Positions 34,544 to 43,239 of a stretch of 50,957 bases of DNA are shown in pieces; within the stretch, counting starts at the first letter, position 1, and each line of letters begins with the position of its first letter. Source of the stretch: DATADD01 sp046262355. Lineage in GTDB: Bacteria > Actinomycetota > CADDZG01 > WHSQ01. The notes under the pieces are model-generated. The model was not told the DNA's origin and searched no databases. It saw only the letters and a list, made by a program, of their open reading frames with translations. A program made the translations under genes and the position numbers. Location: the NCBI GenBank assembly GCA_046262355.1, contig JBHEMX010000017.1, positions 1-50,957 on the forward strand, given 5' to 3'.

Positions 34544-35233
34544 TCACCCACTCGCCGGTTCGCCGGCCGCCGGCTCCTCCTCGTCGCGTTCCTCGGCGGC
34601 TCGGACCCCCGGCCCCACGGCGGACGCCAGCACTCCCGCATTCGGCAACGAGACCGGTCCCGTGTGGGTCTGGAGCTTGACGTAGAAGAGGCCCATGTCG
34701 GTGACGAGGCCCTCGTACTCGCCGCCGAGCGGCCCGGACTTGAGGACGATCTCCTCGGCGATCGTGAACGGCCGCACCATGAGCAGCACGATGCCTGCGA
34801 AGAAGTTCGCGAGGACCTGCTGTGCGGCGATGCCGATCAGAACGCCGGTCAGGGCTCCTCCGAGCAGGAGCCCGCCGACCGGCTGCTTGAGAACCACCAG
34901 CACGCCGATCGCGATGGCGATGTAGCCGAAGAACGAGACAACCACGTTGAGCGGAGCGACGTGCTTGTCGCCCGCATTGAACTCCATGACGCGGCGAACG
35001 GTCGTCGAGAGCGCTCGCACCGCCAGTATGCCGGCCACAAGGAGCACGATCACGGCGGTGGCCCCGATGATGGCCTCGTCGGTCTCGACGGGGTCGACGA
35101 CGCCCTCGGTGATGGGATGCGCCCTGAACTGCCCGAAGAGGTGGCCGACGATCACCGCGGACACCGCGAGCGCGAGCCAGAAAAAGGCCTTCATGAGATG
35201 GGGGCGCGCCACCCGAACGGCCGAGGTCTCCAT
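34544..35233 (-). CDS. MscS-family mechanosensitive ion channel
   Basis: 229 residues with membrane helices at about 12-35 and 55-78 and a Gly-rich pore helix (VGGLLLGGALTGVLIGIAAQQVLANFFAGIVLL), then the start of the beta domain (RPFTIAEEIVL... VSLPNAGVLASAVG). This is short for MscS (286 in E. coli): the C-terminal cage domain is mostly missing. It would release solutes on hypo-osmotic shock. The ATG at 35233 avoids overlap with the upstream CNNM gene. Confidence 0.85.
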   Translation of the reverse strand: METSAVRVARPHLMKAFFWLALAVSAVIVGHLFGQFRAHPITEGVVDPVETDEAIIGATAVIVLLVAGILAVRALSTTVRRVMEFNAGDKHVAPLNVVVSFFGYIAIAIGVLVVLKQPVGGLLLGGALTGVLIGIAAQQVLANFFAGIVLLMVRPFTIAEEIVLKSGPLGGEYEGLVTDMGLFYVKLQTHTGPVSLPNAGVLASAVGPGVRAAEERDEEEPAAGEPASG

Positions 35234-35244
35234 GATCACGAAGG

Positions 35245-36552
35245 CTAACCGGGGTGCGTCTTGACCGCCGCCCGCTCTACCAGCACCTGGACGACGCGGC
35301 GTCGATGCATGTTGCGGACCCGCAAACGCCATCCGTCGTGCTCAACGCTGTCCCTGCGCCTGGGGATCCGTCCGAGGCGATCCATCAGGAAGCCCGCGAC
35401 CGTCTCGTAGTCGCCTTCGGGAAGATCGACCCCGAGGTGGTCCGAAGCCTCGTCGATGCGGAGGCTCCCGGGAACGAGATAGCGCTCTTCGGCGAGCGTC
35501 TCAACCCCGAGCTCGCTGACGTCGTACTCGTCTTGGATCTCCCCGACGAGCTCCTCCAAGAGGTCCTCCATGGTGACGATGCCCGCGGTTCCGCCGTGCT
35601 CGTCGATGACGAGGGCGAAGTGCTTGCGCTCTTGCTGCATCTCGAGCAACAGCGGCTGGACCTTGCGGGACTCGGGCACCACGAGCATGGGCCGGATCAA
35701 ACTCCGCTGCAGCGGGCGCATTCGTTCCTCGGCTCCGATGTGGAGGAGGTCCTTGGAGTGGAAGAAGCCGGCGACGTGGTCGACGTCGGAGGCGAACAGG
35801 GGGATGCGAGAGTGCCCGCTGTCGAGGACGGTTCTCTCGAGCTCCGCCGGAGGGGAGGTCACCGGAGCCGCGACGACGTCCGTGCGCGGCACCATGGCCG
35901 CGACCGCATCCCTCTCCAGGAACCCGATCGCCCCAGACAACAGCCGGTGCCTCGGCTCTCCTATGAGCCCCTTTCGGGCAGACTCCTCGATCATCGCTCC
36001 GATCTCTTCCGCCGTGTGGGCGTCGACGCGTTCCTCGGTCGGCACGACCCCGAAGAGACGGGTCCCTCCGTTCGCGAGCCCGTTGAGGAGGTGGACGACC
36101 GGTCGCAGGAGGTTCACGAACAGCCGAAAGGGCACGGCGACCCACAGCGCGGTCTTCTCGGGCTGCGCGATGGCGATGTTCTTGGGCGCCATCTCGCCGA
36201 TGACCATGTGCAGGAACGTGACGATCGTGAGCGCGATCACGAACGAGATCGCATGCAGAAGGGCCGGGGGGAGCGTCGCGAAGGAGTGGATGCCGGACTC
36301 GATGAGGCGGGCGATGGCGGGCTCCGCGACGAAGCCCAGCCCCACGGAGCACATCGTGATGCCCAACTGGGCGCCGGCCAGCATCAGGGACAGCTCGCCG
36401 ATGGACTTGAGCGCCATGTTGGCCCTGTCGCTGACCTCTGCGATCTGCTCGAGCTTGGTGCGGCGCGCCGCGATGAGGGCGAACTCGGCGCCCACGAAGA
36501 AGCCGTTGGCGAGCAGGAGGACGACGGCGATCGCGAGGTACCAAGGCGTCAC
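35245..36552 (-). CDS. CNNM/CorC (HlyC) family membrane protein, tandem copy 2
   Basis: 435 residues from a GTG. DUF21 membrane part (YLAIAVVLLLANGFFVGAEFALIAARRTKLEQIAE...GELSLMLAGAQLGITMCSVGLGF), two CBS domains (MVPRTDVVAAPV..., ALVIDEHGGTAGIVTMEDLLEELVGEI) and a CorC_HlyC tail (GDYETVAGFLMDRLGRIP). It overlaps the upstream paralog by 4 nt, so they probably form a heteromeric or paired unit. Divalent cation transport is the family role. Confidence 0.92.
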   Translation of the reverse strand: MTPWYLAIAVVLLLANGFFVGAEFALIAARRTKLEQIAEVSDRANMALKSIGELSLMLAGAQLGITMCSVGLGFVAEPAIARLIESGIHSFATLPPALLHAISFVIALTIVTFLHMVIGEMAPKNIAIAQPEKTALWVAVPFRLFVNLLRPVVHLLNGLANGGTRLFGVVPTEERVDAHTAEEIGAMIEESARKGLIGEPRHRLLSGAIGFLERDAVAAMVPRTDVVAAPVTSPPAELERTVLDSGHSRIPLFASDVDHVAGFFHSKDLLHIGAEERMRPLQRSLIRPMLVVPESRKVQPLLLEMQQERKHFALVIDEHGGTAGIVTMEDLLEELVGEIQDEYDVSELGVETLAEERYLVPGSLRIDEASDHLGVDLPEGDYETVAGFLMDRLGRIPRRRDSVEHDGWRLRVRNMHRRRVVQVLVERAAVKTHPG

Positions 36553-37853
36553 GGCGACAGGTCGCCTTGGTCTTCGGGGTCTGGGGGAGCGACCAGCAAA
36601 ACGCGCGCGATGCGCCGCTTGTCCATCTCCGTGACCTTGAGCTCCCAGCCGTCGTGACAGGCGTGGTCGCCTTGCTCCGGGATCCGCTCGAGCAGCGCCA
36701 AGAGGAAACCGGCGAGCGTCTCGTAGTCGCCCTCCGGCATCTCGAAGCCGGTCTTCTCGGCGACCTCGTCGGGGTGCAGCATCCCGGAGAGGACGTGCAC
36801 GCCCCCGGGCGGTCCCGTCGCCTGCGGCGTCGCAGAGGAGTCGTACTCGTCCTCGATATCTCCGACGATCTCCTCGAGCACGTCTTCCAGCGTGATGATG
36901 CCCGCCGTCCCTCCATACTCGTCGAAGACGATCGCGAGGTGCTGGCGCTGCCTGCGCATCTCGACGAGAAGCGACTCGAGATCGCGTGACTCCGGCACGA
37001 TCAAGGGCGTTCGCATGGTCTCGGCGACCACCATGTGTGCGCGCCGCTCGAGCGGCACGCGGAGGACGTCCTTGACATGCGCGACCCCGAGAACGTCATC
37101 GAGGTCGTCGCCGTAGACGGGAAAGCGCGAGTGTCCACTGGACAGCGCCACCTCCGCCACCGAAGTCAAGCTCTCGTGCTGCTCGAGTGCGACGACCGAA
37201 GTGCGAGGGACGAGCGCGTCGGCCGCAGTCTTGCCGCCGAAGCTGAAGGAACGGGCCAGAAGCGAGAAGCCCTCCTCCAGCAACGTGCCGTGAGCGCGCG
37301 AGCTGTGTACGAGCATCTGTAGCTCCTCGAGCGAGCGCACCAAGGTGAGTTCCTCCTGAGGTTCGATCCCGAGGCGGCTAACCGTCCAGTTGGCGGCGTT
37401 GTTGAGGAACAGGATCACCACCCTCAACGACCTGTTGAACAGGCGCAGAGGCGTGGCGGTCATGAACGCAACGCGCAGAGGCTCGGCGATCGCGAGGTTC
37501 TTTGGGACGAGCTCGCCGACGACCATCTCGGCGCCCGTGACGCACCCCAGTGCAACGGCGATGGCGGCGCCATGAGCCGAGGCCGGCGGCAGTCCCGCGC
37601 GCTCGATGAGAGGCGACAGCGCTTCGCCGATCGTCGGCTCGACGAGGAAACCGACGACGAGCGACGTCAAGGTGATGCCCAACTGCGCGCCGGAGAGCTG
37701 GAACGACAGGGTTCTTACCGCTTGGAGCGTGCTGGCGGCGCCGCGTTGGCCGTCCTCGGCGAGCTGCTCGATGCGGCCACGGTCCACGGTAACGATGGAG
37801 AACTCGCCGGCGACGAAGAGTCCGTGGGCAAGGATGAGCAGCAACACGGCCAC
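36549..37853 (-). CDS. CNNM/CorC (HlyC) family membrane protein, tandem copy 1
   Basis: About 434 residues with the same layout as its neighbour: DUF21 (LILAHGLFVAGEFSIVTVDRGRIEQLAEDG...LSFQLSGAQLGITLTSLVVGF), two CBS domains (VPRTSVVAL..., AIVFDEYGGTAGIITLEDVLEEIVGDI) and a CorC_HlyC tail. The start is uncertain: the GTG at 37853 is the first usual start codon after the AI-2E stop but trims the first helix; family alignment favours a start some 6 residues earlier where only ATA is available. No ribosome site decides it. Confidence 0.88.
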   Translation of the reverse strand: MAVLLLILAHGLFVAGEFSIVTVDRGRIEQLAEDGQRGAASTLQAVRTLSFQLSGAQLGITLTSLVVGFLVEPTIGEALSPLIERAGLPPASAHGAAIAVALGCVTGAEMVVGELVPKNLAIAEPLRVAFMTATPLRLFNRSLRVVILFLNNAANWTVSRLGIEPQEELTLVRSLEELQMLVHSSRAHGTLLEEGFSLLARSFSFGGKTAADALVPRTSVVALEQHESLTSVAEVALSSGHSRFPVYGDDLDDVLGVAHVKDVLRVPLERRAHMVVAETMRTPLIVPESRDLESLLVEMRRQRQHLAIVFDEYGGTAGIITLEDVLEEIVGDIEDEYDSSATPQATGPPGGVHVLSGMLHPDEVAEKTGFEMPEGDYETLAGFLLALLERIPEQGDHACHDGWELKVTEMDKRRIARVLLVAPPDPEDQGDLSP

Positions 37854-37957
37854 GAGGCCGAGTGCGACGTCTATGGCAGTGCTCCCTGATCGTTGCGGTG
37901 GCTGCTCACTGTTGCGTCCTGAGGATAGAGGGGGCGCGCCGTCGATGCGCGCTGCGC

Positions 37958-38986
37958 CTACTCGCCGGTTGCTGCCTGCGCCTTGGCGTAGCTGCCGACG
38001 GAAGTGGCCACGGCGGTGACCGGAACGGCAAGGAAGGCGCCGGCGATGCCGCCGAGGACCGCCCCCGCGGTCAGGGCGAGGAGGATGACCACCGGATGCA
38101 GCCGAACCGCTCGCCCGAGCACGACCGGCTGGAGGACGTCTCCCTCGACCTGCTGGATCATCGTGACGGCGCCTGCGACCAAGAATGCGTCGAGAGGCCC
38201 GTTCGTAACGAGGGCGACGAGTGCAGCGATCGCTCCCGCGAGGACCGCACCGATCAAGGGGAAGAAACCTCCGAAGAAGGTGAGCACCATCAACGGGACG
38301 ACGAGCGGCACGCCGATGACGAGCAGCGCGATCCCGATGAGAACCGCGTCGACCAGCGCTATGACGGCCGTTCCTCTTATGTAGGCACCCATCGAGTCCC
38401 ACGCCCTGTGCGCGACGGCGCGCGCGTGCTCGCGAGTGCCTTGTGGGAACTGTTTCAAACCCCACTCCAGCATGTCGTCTCCGTCTTTGATGAAGAAGAA
38501 CACCAGCACGAGGGTGAGGACCGCTCCCGCGATCGCCTCTGCGGCCGCAATCGCGCCCGTGAGTACACCGCTGGTGATGATGCTGCTGTTGGACCGGGCT
38601 TGCTCCACTGCCCGATCGACGTAGCGATCGACCTGATCGCGGGTGAGCTCCAGGGGACCTTCTACGAGCCACGTCGCCACCTCCTCGAATCCGGCACGCG
38701 CGCTCTGTGCCAGGTCACCGAGCTCACTGGAGACCTGTGGCGCGAGCACCGTCACCAGGGCGGCCAAGACGAGGAGCGAGCCGAAGAGGACGGTCCAGGC
38801 GGCGAGGAGGCGAGGCCAGGCATGCGCCCGCAGCCACGCGGCCGGCGGGCCGAGCAGCGTCGAGATGAGCAGAGCGATGATGAGCGGCAGGACGACGATG
38901 CGTAGCGTCACCAGCGCCATGACGATCAGCCAGCCGGCGGCGACGATGACGAGGAAGCGCCACGAGAGCGCCGCCACGCGCGCCAA
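37958..38986 (-). CDS. AI-2E family transporter (PerM/YdiK-type membrane protein)
   Basis: 342 residues with helices at the N-terminus (FLVIVAAGWLIVMALVTLRIVVLPLIIALLIST), a long outer loop, and the conserved C-terminal block (ALVDAVLIGIALLVIGVPLVVPLMVLTFFGGFFPLIGAVLAGAIAALVALV ... QQVEGDVLQPVVLGRAVRLHPVVILLAL). Members export diverse small molecules or ions; few are true autoinducer-2 exporters. The TTG start at 38986 follows a GAGG motif. First gene of the minus-strand run toward the CNNM pair. Confidence 0.9.
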   Translation of the reverse strand: MARVAALSWRFLVIVAAGWLIVMALVTLRIVVLPLIIALLISTLLGPPAAWLRAHAWPRLLAAWTVLFGSLLVLAALVTVLAPQVSSELGDLAQSARAGFEEVATWLVEGPLELTRDQVDRYVDRAVEQARSNSSIITSGVLTGAIAAAEAIAGAVLTLVLVFFFIKDGDDMLEWGLKQFPQGTREHARAVAHRAWDSMGAYIRGTAVIALVDAVLIGIALLVIGVPLVVPLMVLTFFGGFFPLIGAVLAGAIAALVALVTNGPLDAFLVAGAVTMIQQVEGDVLQPVVLGRAVRLHPVVILLALTAGAVLGGIAGAFLAVPVTAVATSVGSYAKAQAATGE

Positions 38987-39090
38987 CGGCCGCGGAACCT
39001 CAGGCTCGATGCGGTTCAGGGCGAACCTCCCATCTCGCGTCGGCGGCGCGCCGGCTCGTGCGCGCCTCGGGAACGGCGACCTGCGACGAC

Positions 39091-39096
39091 TATGAT
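39091..39096 (+). promoter_or_regulatory. -10 box for glyS, probably leaderless
   Basis: TATGAT, close to the TATAAT consensus, ends 6 nt before the glyS ATG, which would put the transcript start on or next to the start codon. No ribosome site intervenes and no good -35 was found. Confidence 0.5.
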
Positions 39097-39102
39097 GACC
39101 TC

Positions 39103-40431
39103 ATGAGCGACGTTTCCATCGACACCATCGTCAATCTCTGCAAGCGGCGTGGGATCGTCTTCCCGTCAAGCGAGATCTACGGGGGTCTGCGCTCGGCCTG
39201 GGATTGGGGGCCCCTGGGGATCGAACTGAAGCGGAACATCAAGAATGAGTGGTGGCGCGCCATGGTGCACGCTCGCGACGACATCGTGGGACTCGAGACC
39301 TCTATCCTCATGTCCCCGAAGGTCTGGGAGGCGTCGGGTCACGTGGAGACGTTCACCGATCCGCTCGTCGAATGCACGCATTGCCACAAGCGGTTCCGTG
39401 CAGACCATATCGACTTCGAGCGAGCGTGCCCCAACTGCGGTCGAGCTCCGGCATGGACGGAGCCACGTCACTTCAACCTCATGTTCAAGACGCATATGGG
39501 TCCCGTCGAGGACTCGGCGAATGCCGTGTACCTGCGCCCCGAGACCGCCCAGGGGATGTTCGTCGATTTCGTGGCCGTGCAGCAAGCCGCGCGCAGGAAG
39601 CTTCCCTTCGGAATCGCGCAGCAAGGTAAGTCTTTCCGCAACGAGATCACTCCCGGCAACTTCGTCTTCAGGACGCGCGAGTTCGAGCAGATGGAGATGG
39701 AGTTCTTCGTCAAGCCCGGAACCGACGAGCAGTGGCATGACTACTGGCTGGACCAGCGGATGAGCTGGTACGTCGATCTCGGCATGCGCCATGAGAGGCT
39801 CCGGCTGCGAGAGCACGCCTCGGACGAGCTCTCCCACTACGCCAAGCGGACTTTCGACATCGAATACGACTTTCCGCAGATGGGATGGTCGGAGCTCGAG
39901 GGGATCGCCAACCGTACCGATTACGACCTGCGCGCACACGCGCGCCACTCGGGCGAGGACCTCTCGTACTACGACGCCGACGCCGACGAGCGTTACTTCC
40001 CCTACGTCATCGAGCCTGCCGTGGGGGTCGAGCGTCCTCTCCTCGCCTTCTTGATCGACTCGTACCGTGAGGAAGAGGCTCCCACGGCTTCGGGCAAGAA
40101 GGAGAAACGAACGGTGTTGCGTATCGACAAGCGGCTCGCGCCCATGAAGGTCGCGGTCCTCCCGTTGTCCAAGCATGTGGATCTCGTGCCCGTCGCGGAG
40201 AAGGTCGCCGCGGACATCCGGGCGCGCTTCGTGTGCGACATCGACGTCACCGGATCGATCGGCAGGCGCTACAGGCGCCAAGACGAGGTCGGGACGCCTT
40301 ATTGCGTGACGATCGACTTCGACACGCTCACCGATGATCAGGTGACGGTTCGCGACCGGGACTCCATGGATCAAGCACGGCTGCCGATAGAAGGCGTCGT
40401 TCGCTACCTTGCCGAAAGACTCGTGCAGTGA
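39103..40431 (+). CDS. glyS: glycyl-tRNA synthetase, single-chain (dimeric) type
   Basis: 442 residues, the alpha2 class II enzyme rather than the two-gene alpha2beta2 form. It starts IDTIVNLCKRRGIVFPSSEIYGGLRSAWDWGPLG, with a zinc-type C...C pair (CTHCHKRF...CPNCG), motif 2 (GKSFRNEITPGNFVFRTREFEQMEMEFF), motif 3 (EPAVGVERPLLAFL) and a C-terminal anticodon-binding domain (LAPMKVAVLPLSKHVDLVPVAEKV). It charges tRNA-Gly. Confidence 0.97.
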   Translation: MSDVSIDTIVNLCKRRGIVFPSSEIYGGLRSAWDWGPLGIELKRNIKNEWWRAMVHARDDIVGLETSILMSPKVWEASGHVETFTDPLVECTHCHKRFRADHIDFERACPNCGRAPAWTEPRHFNLMFKTHMGPVEDSANAVYLRPETAQGMFVDFVAVQQAARRKLPFGIAQQGKSFRNEITPGNFVFRTREFEQMEMEFFVKPGTDEQWHDYWLDQRMSWYVDLGMRHERLRLREHASDELSHYAKRTFDIEYDFPQMGWSELEGIANRTDYDLRAHARHSGEDLSYYDADADERYFPYVIEPAVGVERPLLAFLIDSYREEEAPTASGKKEKRTVLRIDKRLAPMKVAVLPLSKHVDLVPVAEKVAADIRARFVCDIDVTGSIGRRYRRQDEVGTPYCVTIDFDTLTDDQVTVRDRDSMDQARLPIEGVVRYLAERLVQ

Positions 40432-40459
40432 CGCTCGCCCGCGACCGGCGGGAACCGAA

Positions 40460-40531
40460 GTGACACCGTCGGCGGATGAGGACGAGGCCGTCGACTTCGA
40501 TCTCCAAGCAATGGAGGAGGACGATCGATGA
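40460..40531 (+). CDS. possible 23-residue acidic peptide upstream of ppdK
   Basis: From a GTG at 40460 the frame encodes a very acidic peptide (DEDEAVDFDLQAMEEDDR) whose TGA overlaps the ppdK ATG (ATGA). The tight overlap suggests translational coupling or a leader peptide, but the length gives no statistical support. Its 3' half also holds the GGAGGA ribosome site for ppdK. Confidence 0.25.
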   Translation: MTPSADEDEAVDFDLQAMEEDDR

Positions 40532-43230
40532 CGAAATGGGTCTACGACTTCAACGAGGGTGACGCATCTCAGAAGAACCTTCTCGGGGGCAAGGGGGCGA
40601 ACCTCGCTGAGATGACCAATCTGGGCCTGCCAGTTCCGCCGGGATTCACGCTCACATGTGAGGCGTGCAATGCGTACCGCGAGGCTCGTACGTTCCCGAA
40701 CGGGCTTCTGGACGAGGTCGCCGAGCATCGCAAGGCCCTCGAGGAAACCATGGGTCGCGAGATCGGTAATGCAAGCGACCCTCTGCTCGTCTCGGTGCGC
40801 TCGGGCGCGCCGTTCTCGATGCCCGGCATGATGGACACCGTCCTAAACGTGGGCCTCAACGACGAGAGCGTCGAGGGCCTCGTGCGCCAGACGAACTCCG
40901 AGCGCTTCGCCTGGGACTCCTACCGCCGGCTCCTACAGATGTTCGGCAAGACGGTGATGGGCGTCGACGGGGACCTCTTCGAAGAAGCCATCGAGGAGCT
41001 CAAGGAAGACAAGAGCGTCACGAACGACGTCGATCTCGACACCGACGATCTCAAGCGTCTCGTCGCCCGGTTCAAGGACATCATCGAGACCGCCACGGGT
41101 CGAGAGTTTCCCCAGGACCCCACCGAGCAGGTGCACCAGGCGATCGAAGCGGTGTTCGGATCGTGGGACAACAAGCGTGCACAAGACTACAGGCGCCGCA
41201 ACAAGATCTCAGATTCCCTAGGAACCGCGGTCAACGTCCAGGCTATGGTTTTCGGGAACAAGGGTGACGATTCCGGAACCGGAGTCGCCTTCACCCGCGA
41301 TCCGGCGAGCGGCGAGAAGAAGCCGTACGGCGATTACCTGAAGAACGCTCAGGGGGAGGACGTCGTCGCCGGGATCAGGAACACCCTCGCTCTCGATGAG
41401 ATGGGCGGTGAGCAGCCGGGCGCATATGAAGAGCTCCAGAGGCACATGGCCACGCTGGAGCGACACTTCAGCGACATGTGCGACATCGAGTTCACCGTCG
41501 AACAGGGAAGGTTGTGGTTGCTGCAGACTCGAGTCGGCAAGCGCACCGCGTTGGCCGAGTGGGTCATTGCCGCCGACATGGTCGAAGAGGGCCTGGTGGA
41601 CGAAGCCACCGCCGTTCGCGATCGACTGACGGCCGGAAAGCTCGATGAGCTCTTCAAGCCGATCATCAAGTCCGACGTGAAGGGGACGCTGCAGCCGGTG
41701 GCGCGCGGCCTGAATGCTTCTCCCGGCGCGGCTGTGGGGCGCGCCGTGTTCAGCGCAGAGGATGCGTCGGAGTGGGCGGAGCGGGGCGAGGCCGTCATCC
41801 TCGTGCGGCGAGAGACGAATCCCGACGACTACCACGGCATGGTCGCGTCGCAAGGGATCCTCACGTCGGCAGGAGGGACGAACTCGCACGCCGCCGTGGT
41901 GGCGCGCGGCGAAGGCATCCCCGCCGTATGCGGAGCAGACGGCCTCCGCATCGACCGCACTATCAAGAGTTTCACCGCCGGGGGAGCGACGGTAAACGAA
42001 GGCGACTGGATAACCATCGACGGGACCGACGGGACCGTCTATGCCGAGAAGCTCGACACGGAGACGTCCGTGCTCGACGCCGCAATCTCAGGGGATGACG
42101 CGGCGCGCGACTCGGAGCTGTGGCGGGCCTACGAGCGTTTCATGAGCTTTGCAGACGAGCATCGAAGGCTGCGTGTACGCGCCAATGCGGACACTCCGGA
42201 GCAGGCACGCAACGCACGGGCGCGGGGAGCCGAGGGTATCGGTCTCTGCCGCACGGAGCACATGTTCTTGGGAGAGGAGCGCGTCGCAGCCGTGCGCAAG
42301 ATGATCTTTGCGTCTACAGAGGAGGAAGAGCGGCAAGCTTACGAGACGCTCGCGCCGCTCCAGCGCGATGACTTCATGGGCATCTTCGACGCCATGAGCG
42401 GCTTGCCGGTCACCGTTCGGTTGCTTGACCCTCCCCTGCACGAGTTCCTCCCCGACCATGTCGAGCTCGCGATCGAGGTGGCGCTTGCCGAGGCGGGCGT
42501 CGAGGATGCGGACGACCTGGAAGACAAGAAGGTCCTTCTGGCAAAGGTGAACGAGCTGCACGAGGCCAATCCCATGCTCGGCCTGCGAGGCGTGAGGCTC
42601 GGCATCCTCAAGCCCGGCCTCTACGCGATGCAGGTTCGAGCCATCGCAGAGGCAGCCGTCGAGGTCGCCAAGAAAGGCGGCGACCCTCGGCCCGAGATCA
42701 TGATCCCCTTGGTGGCGACGGCCGAGGAACTGCGCCAGATGCGCGAGGAGCTGGAGCCGGTCGCGCGCGAGGTCGTGTCGCAAGGCAACGTCGACGTGCA
42801 CATCGAGTTCGGCACAATGATCGAGCTGCCGCGCGCCGCCGTCACCGCGGGAGAGATCGCCGAGCAAGCCGATTTCTTCTCGTTCGGCACCAACGACCTG
42901 TCGCAGACCGCTTTCGGTTTCTCGCGCGACGACATCGGCAAGTTCCTCGCGCTGTACGAGGAACGCAAGCTCGTGCCGTCGAATCCATTCGTGACGATCG
43001 ACGAACCCGGCGTCGGACGACTGATGCGCATCGCCGTCGAAGAGGGAAAGGCGGCCAATGCCTCGATCCACCTGGGGATCTGCGGCGAGCACGGCGGCGA
43101 TCCGGACTCCGTCAACTTCTGCGAGAGGCTCGGCCTGGACTACGTGTCGTGCTCGCCTTTCAGGATCCCGACGGCGCGACTGGCGGCGGCCCAAGCGGTG
43201 CTTGGTGAGACCACGACCTCGTCGAAGTGA
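40528..43230 (+). CDS. ppdK: pyruvate, phosphate dikinase
   Basis: 900 residues, full length: an ATP-grasp domain (LLGGKGANLAEMTNLGLPVPPGFTL, LLVSVRSGAPFSMPGMMDTVLNVGLN), the phosphohistidine domain with GGTNSHAAVVARG (His454) and a C-terminal PEP/pyruvate barrel (GLCRTEHMFL, FGTNDLSQTAFGFSRDDIGKF, GICGEHGGDPDSV). It interconverts pyruvate, ATP and phosphate with PEP, AMP and PPi. Position 452, normally Thr in the Thr-Ser-His motif that the regulatory kinase/phosphatase targets, is Asn. Likely co-transcribed with glyS. Confidence 0.97.
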   Translation: MTKWVYDFNEGDASQKNLLGGKGANLAEMTNLGLPVPPGFTLTCEACNAYREARTFPNGLLDEVAEHRKALEETMGREIGNASDPLLVSVRSGAPFSMPGMMDTVLNVGLNDESVEGLVRQTNSERFAWDSYRRLLQMFGKTVMGVDGDLFEEAIEELKEDKSVTNDVDLDTDDLKRLVARFKDIIETATGREFPQDPTEQVHQAIEAVFGSWDNKRAQDYRRRNKISDSLGTAVNVQAMVFGNKGDDSGTGVAFTRDPASGEKKPYGDYLKNAQGEDVVAGIRNTLALDEMGGEQPGAYEELQRHMATLERHFSDMCDIEFTVEQGRLWLLQTRVGKRTALAEWVIAADMVEEGLVDEATAVRDRLTAGKLDELFKPIIKSDVKGTLQPVARGLNASPGAAVGRAVFSAEDASEWAERGEAVILVRRETNPDDYHGMVASQGILTSAGGTNSHAAVVARGEGIPAVCGADGLRIDRTIKSFTAGGATVNEGDWITIDGTDGTVYAEKLDTETSVLDAAISGDDAARDSELWRAYERFMSFADEHRRLRVRANADTPEQARNARARGAEGIGLCRTEHMFLGEERVAAVRKMIFASTEEEERQAYETLAPLQRDDFMGIFDAMSGLPVTVRLLDPPLHEFLPDHVELAIEVALAEAGVEDADDLEDKKVLLAKVNELHEANPMLGLRGVRLGILKPGLYAMQVRAIAEAAVEVAKKGGDPRPEIMIPLVATAEELRQMREELEPVAREVVSQGNVDVHIEFGTMIELPRAAVTAGEIAEQADFFSFGTNDLSQTAFGFSRDDIGKFLALYEERKLVPSNPFVTIDEPGVGRLMRIAVEEGKAANASIHLGICGEHGGDPDSVNFCERLGLDYVSCSPFRIPTARLAAAQAVLGETTTSSK

Positions 43231-43239
43231 GGGCCAGGT

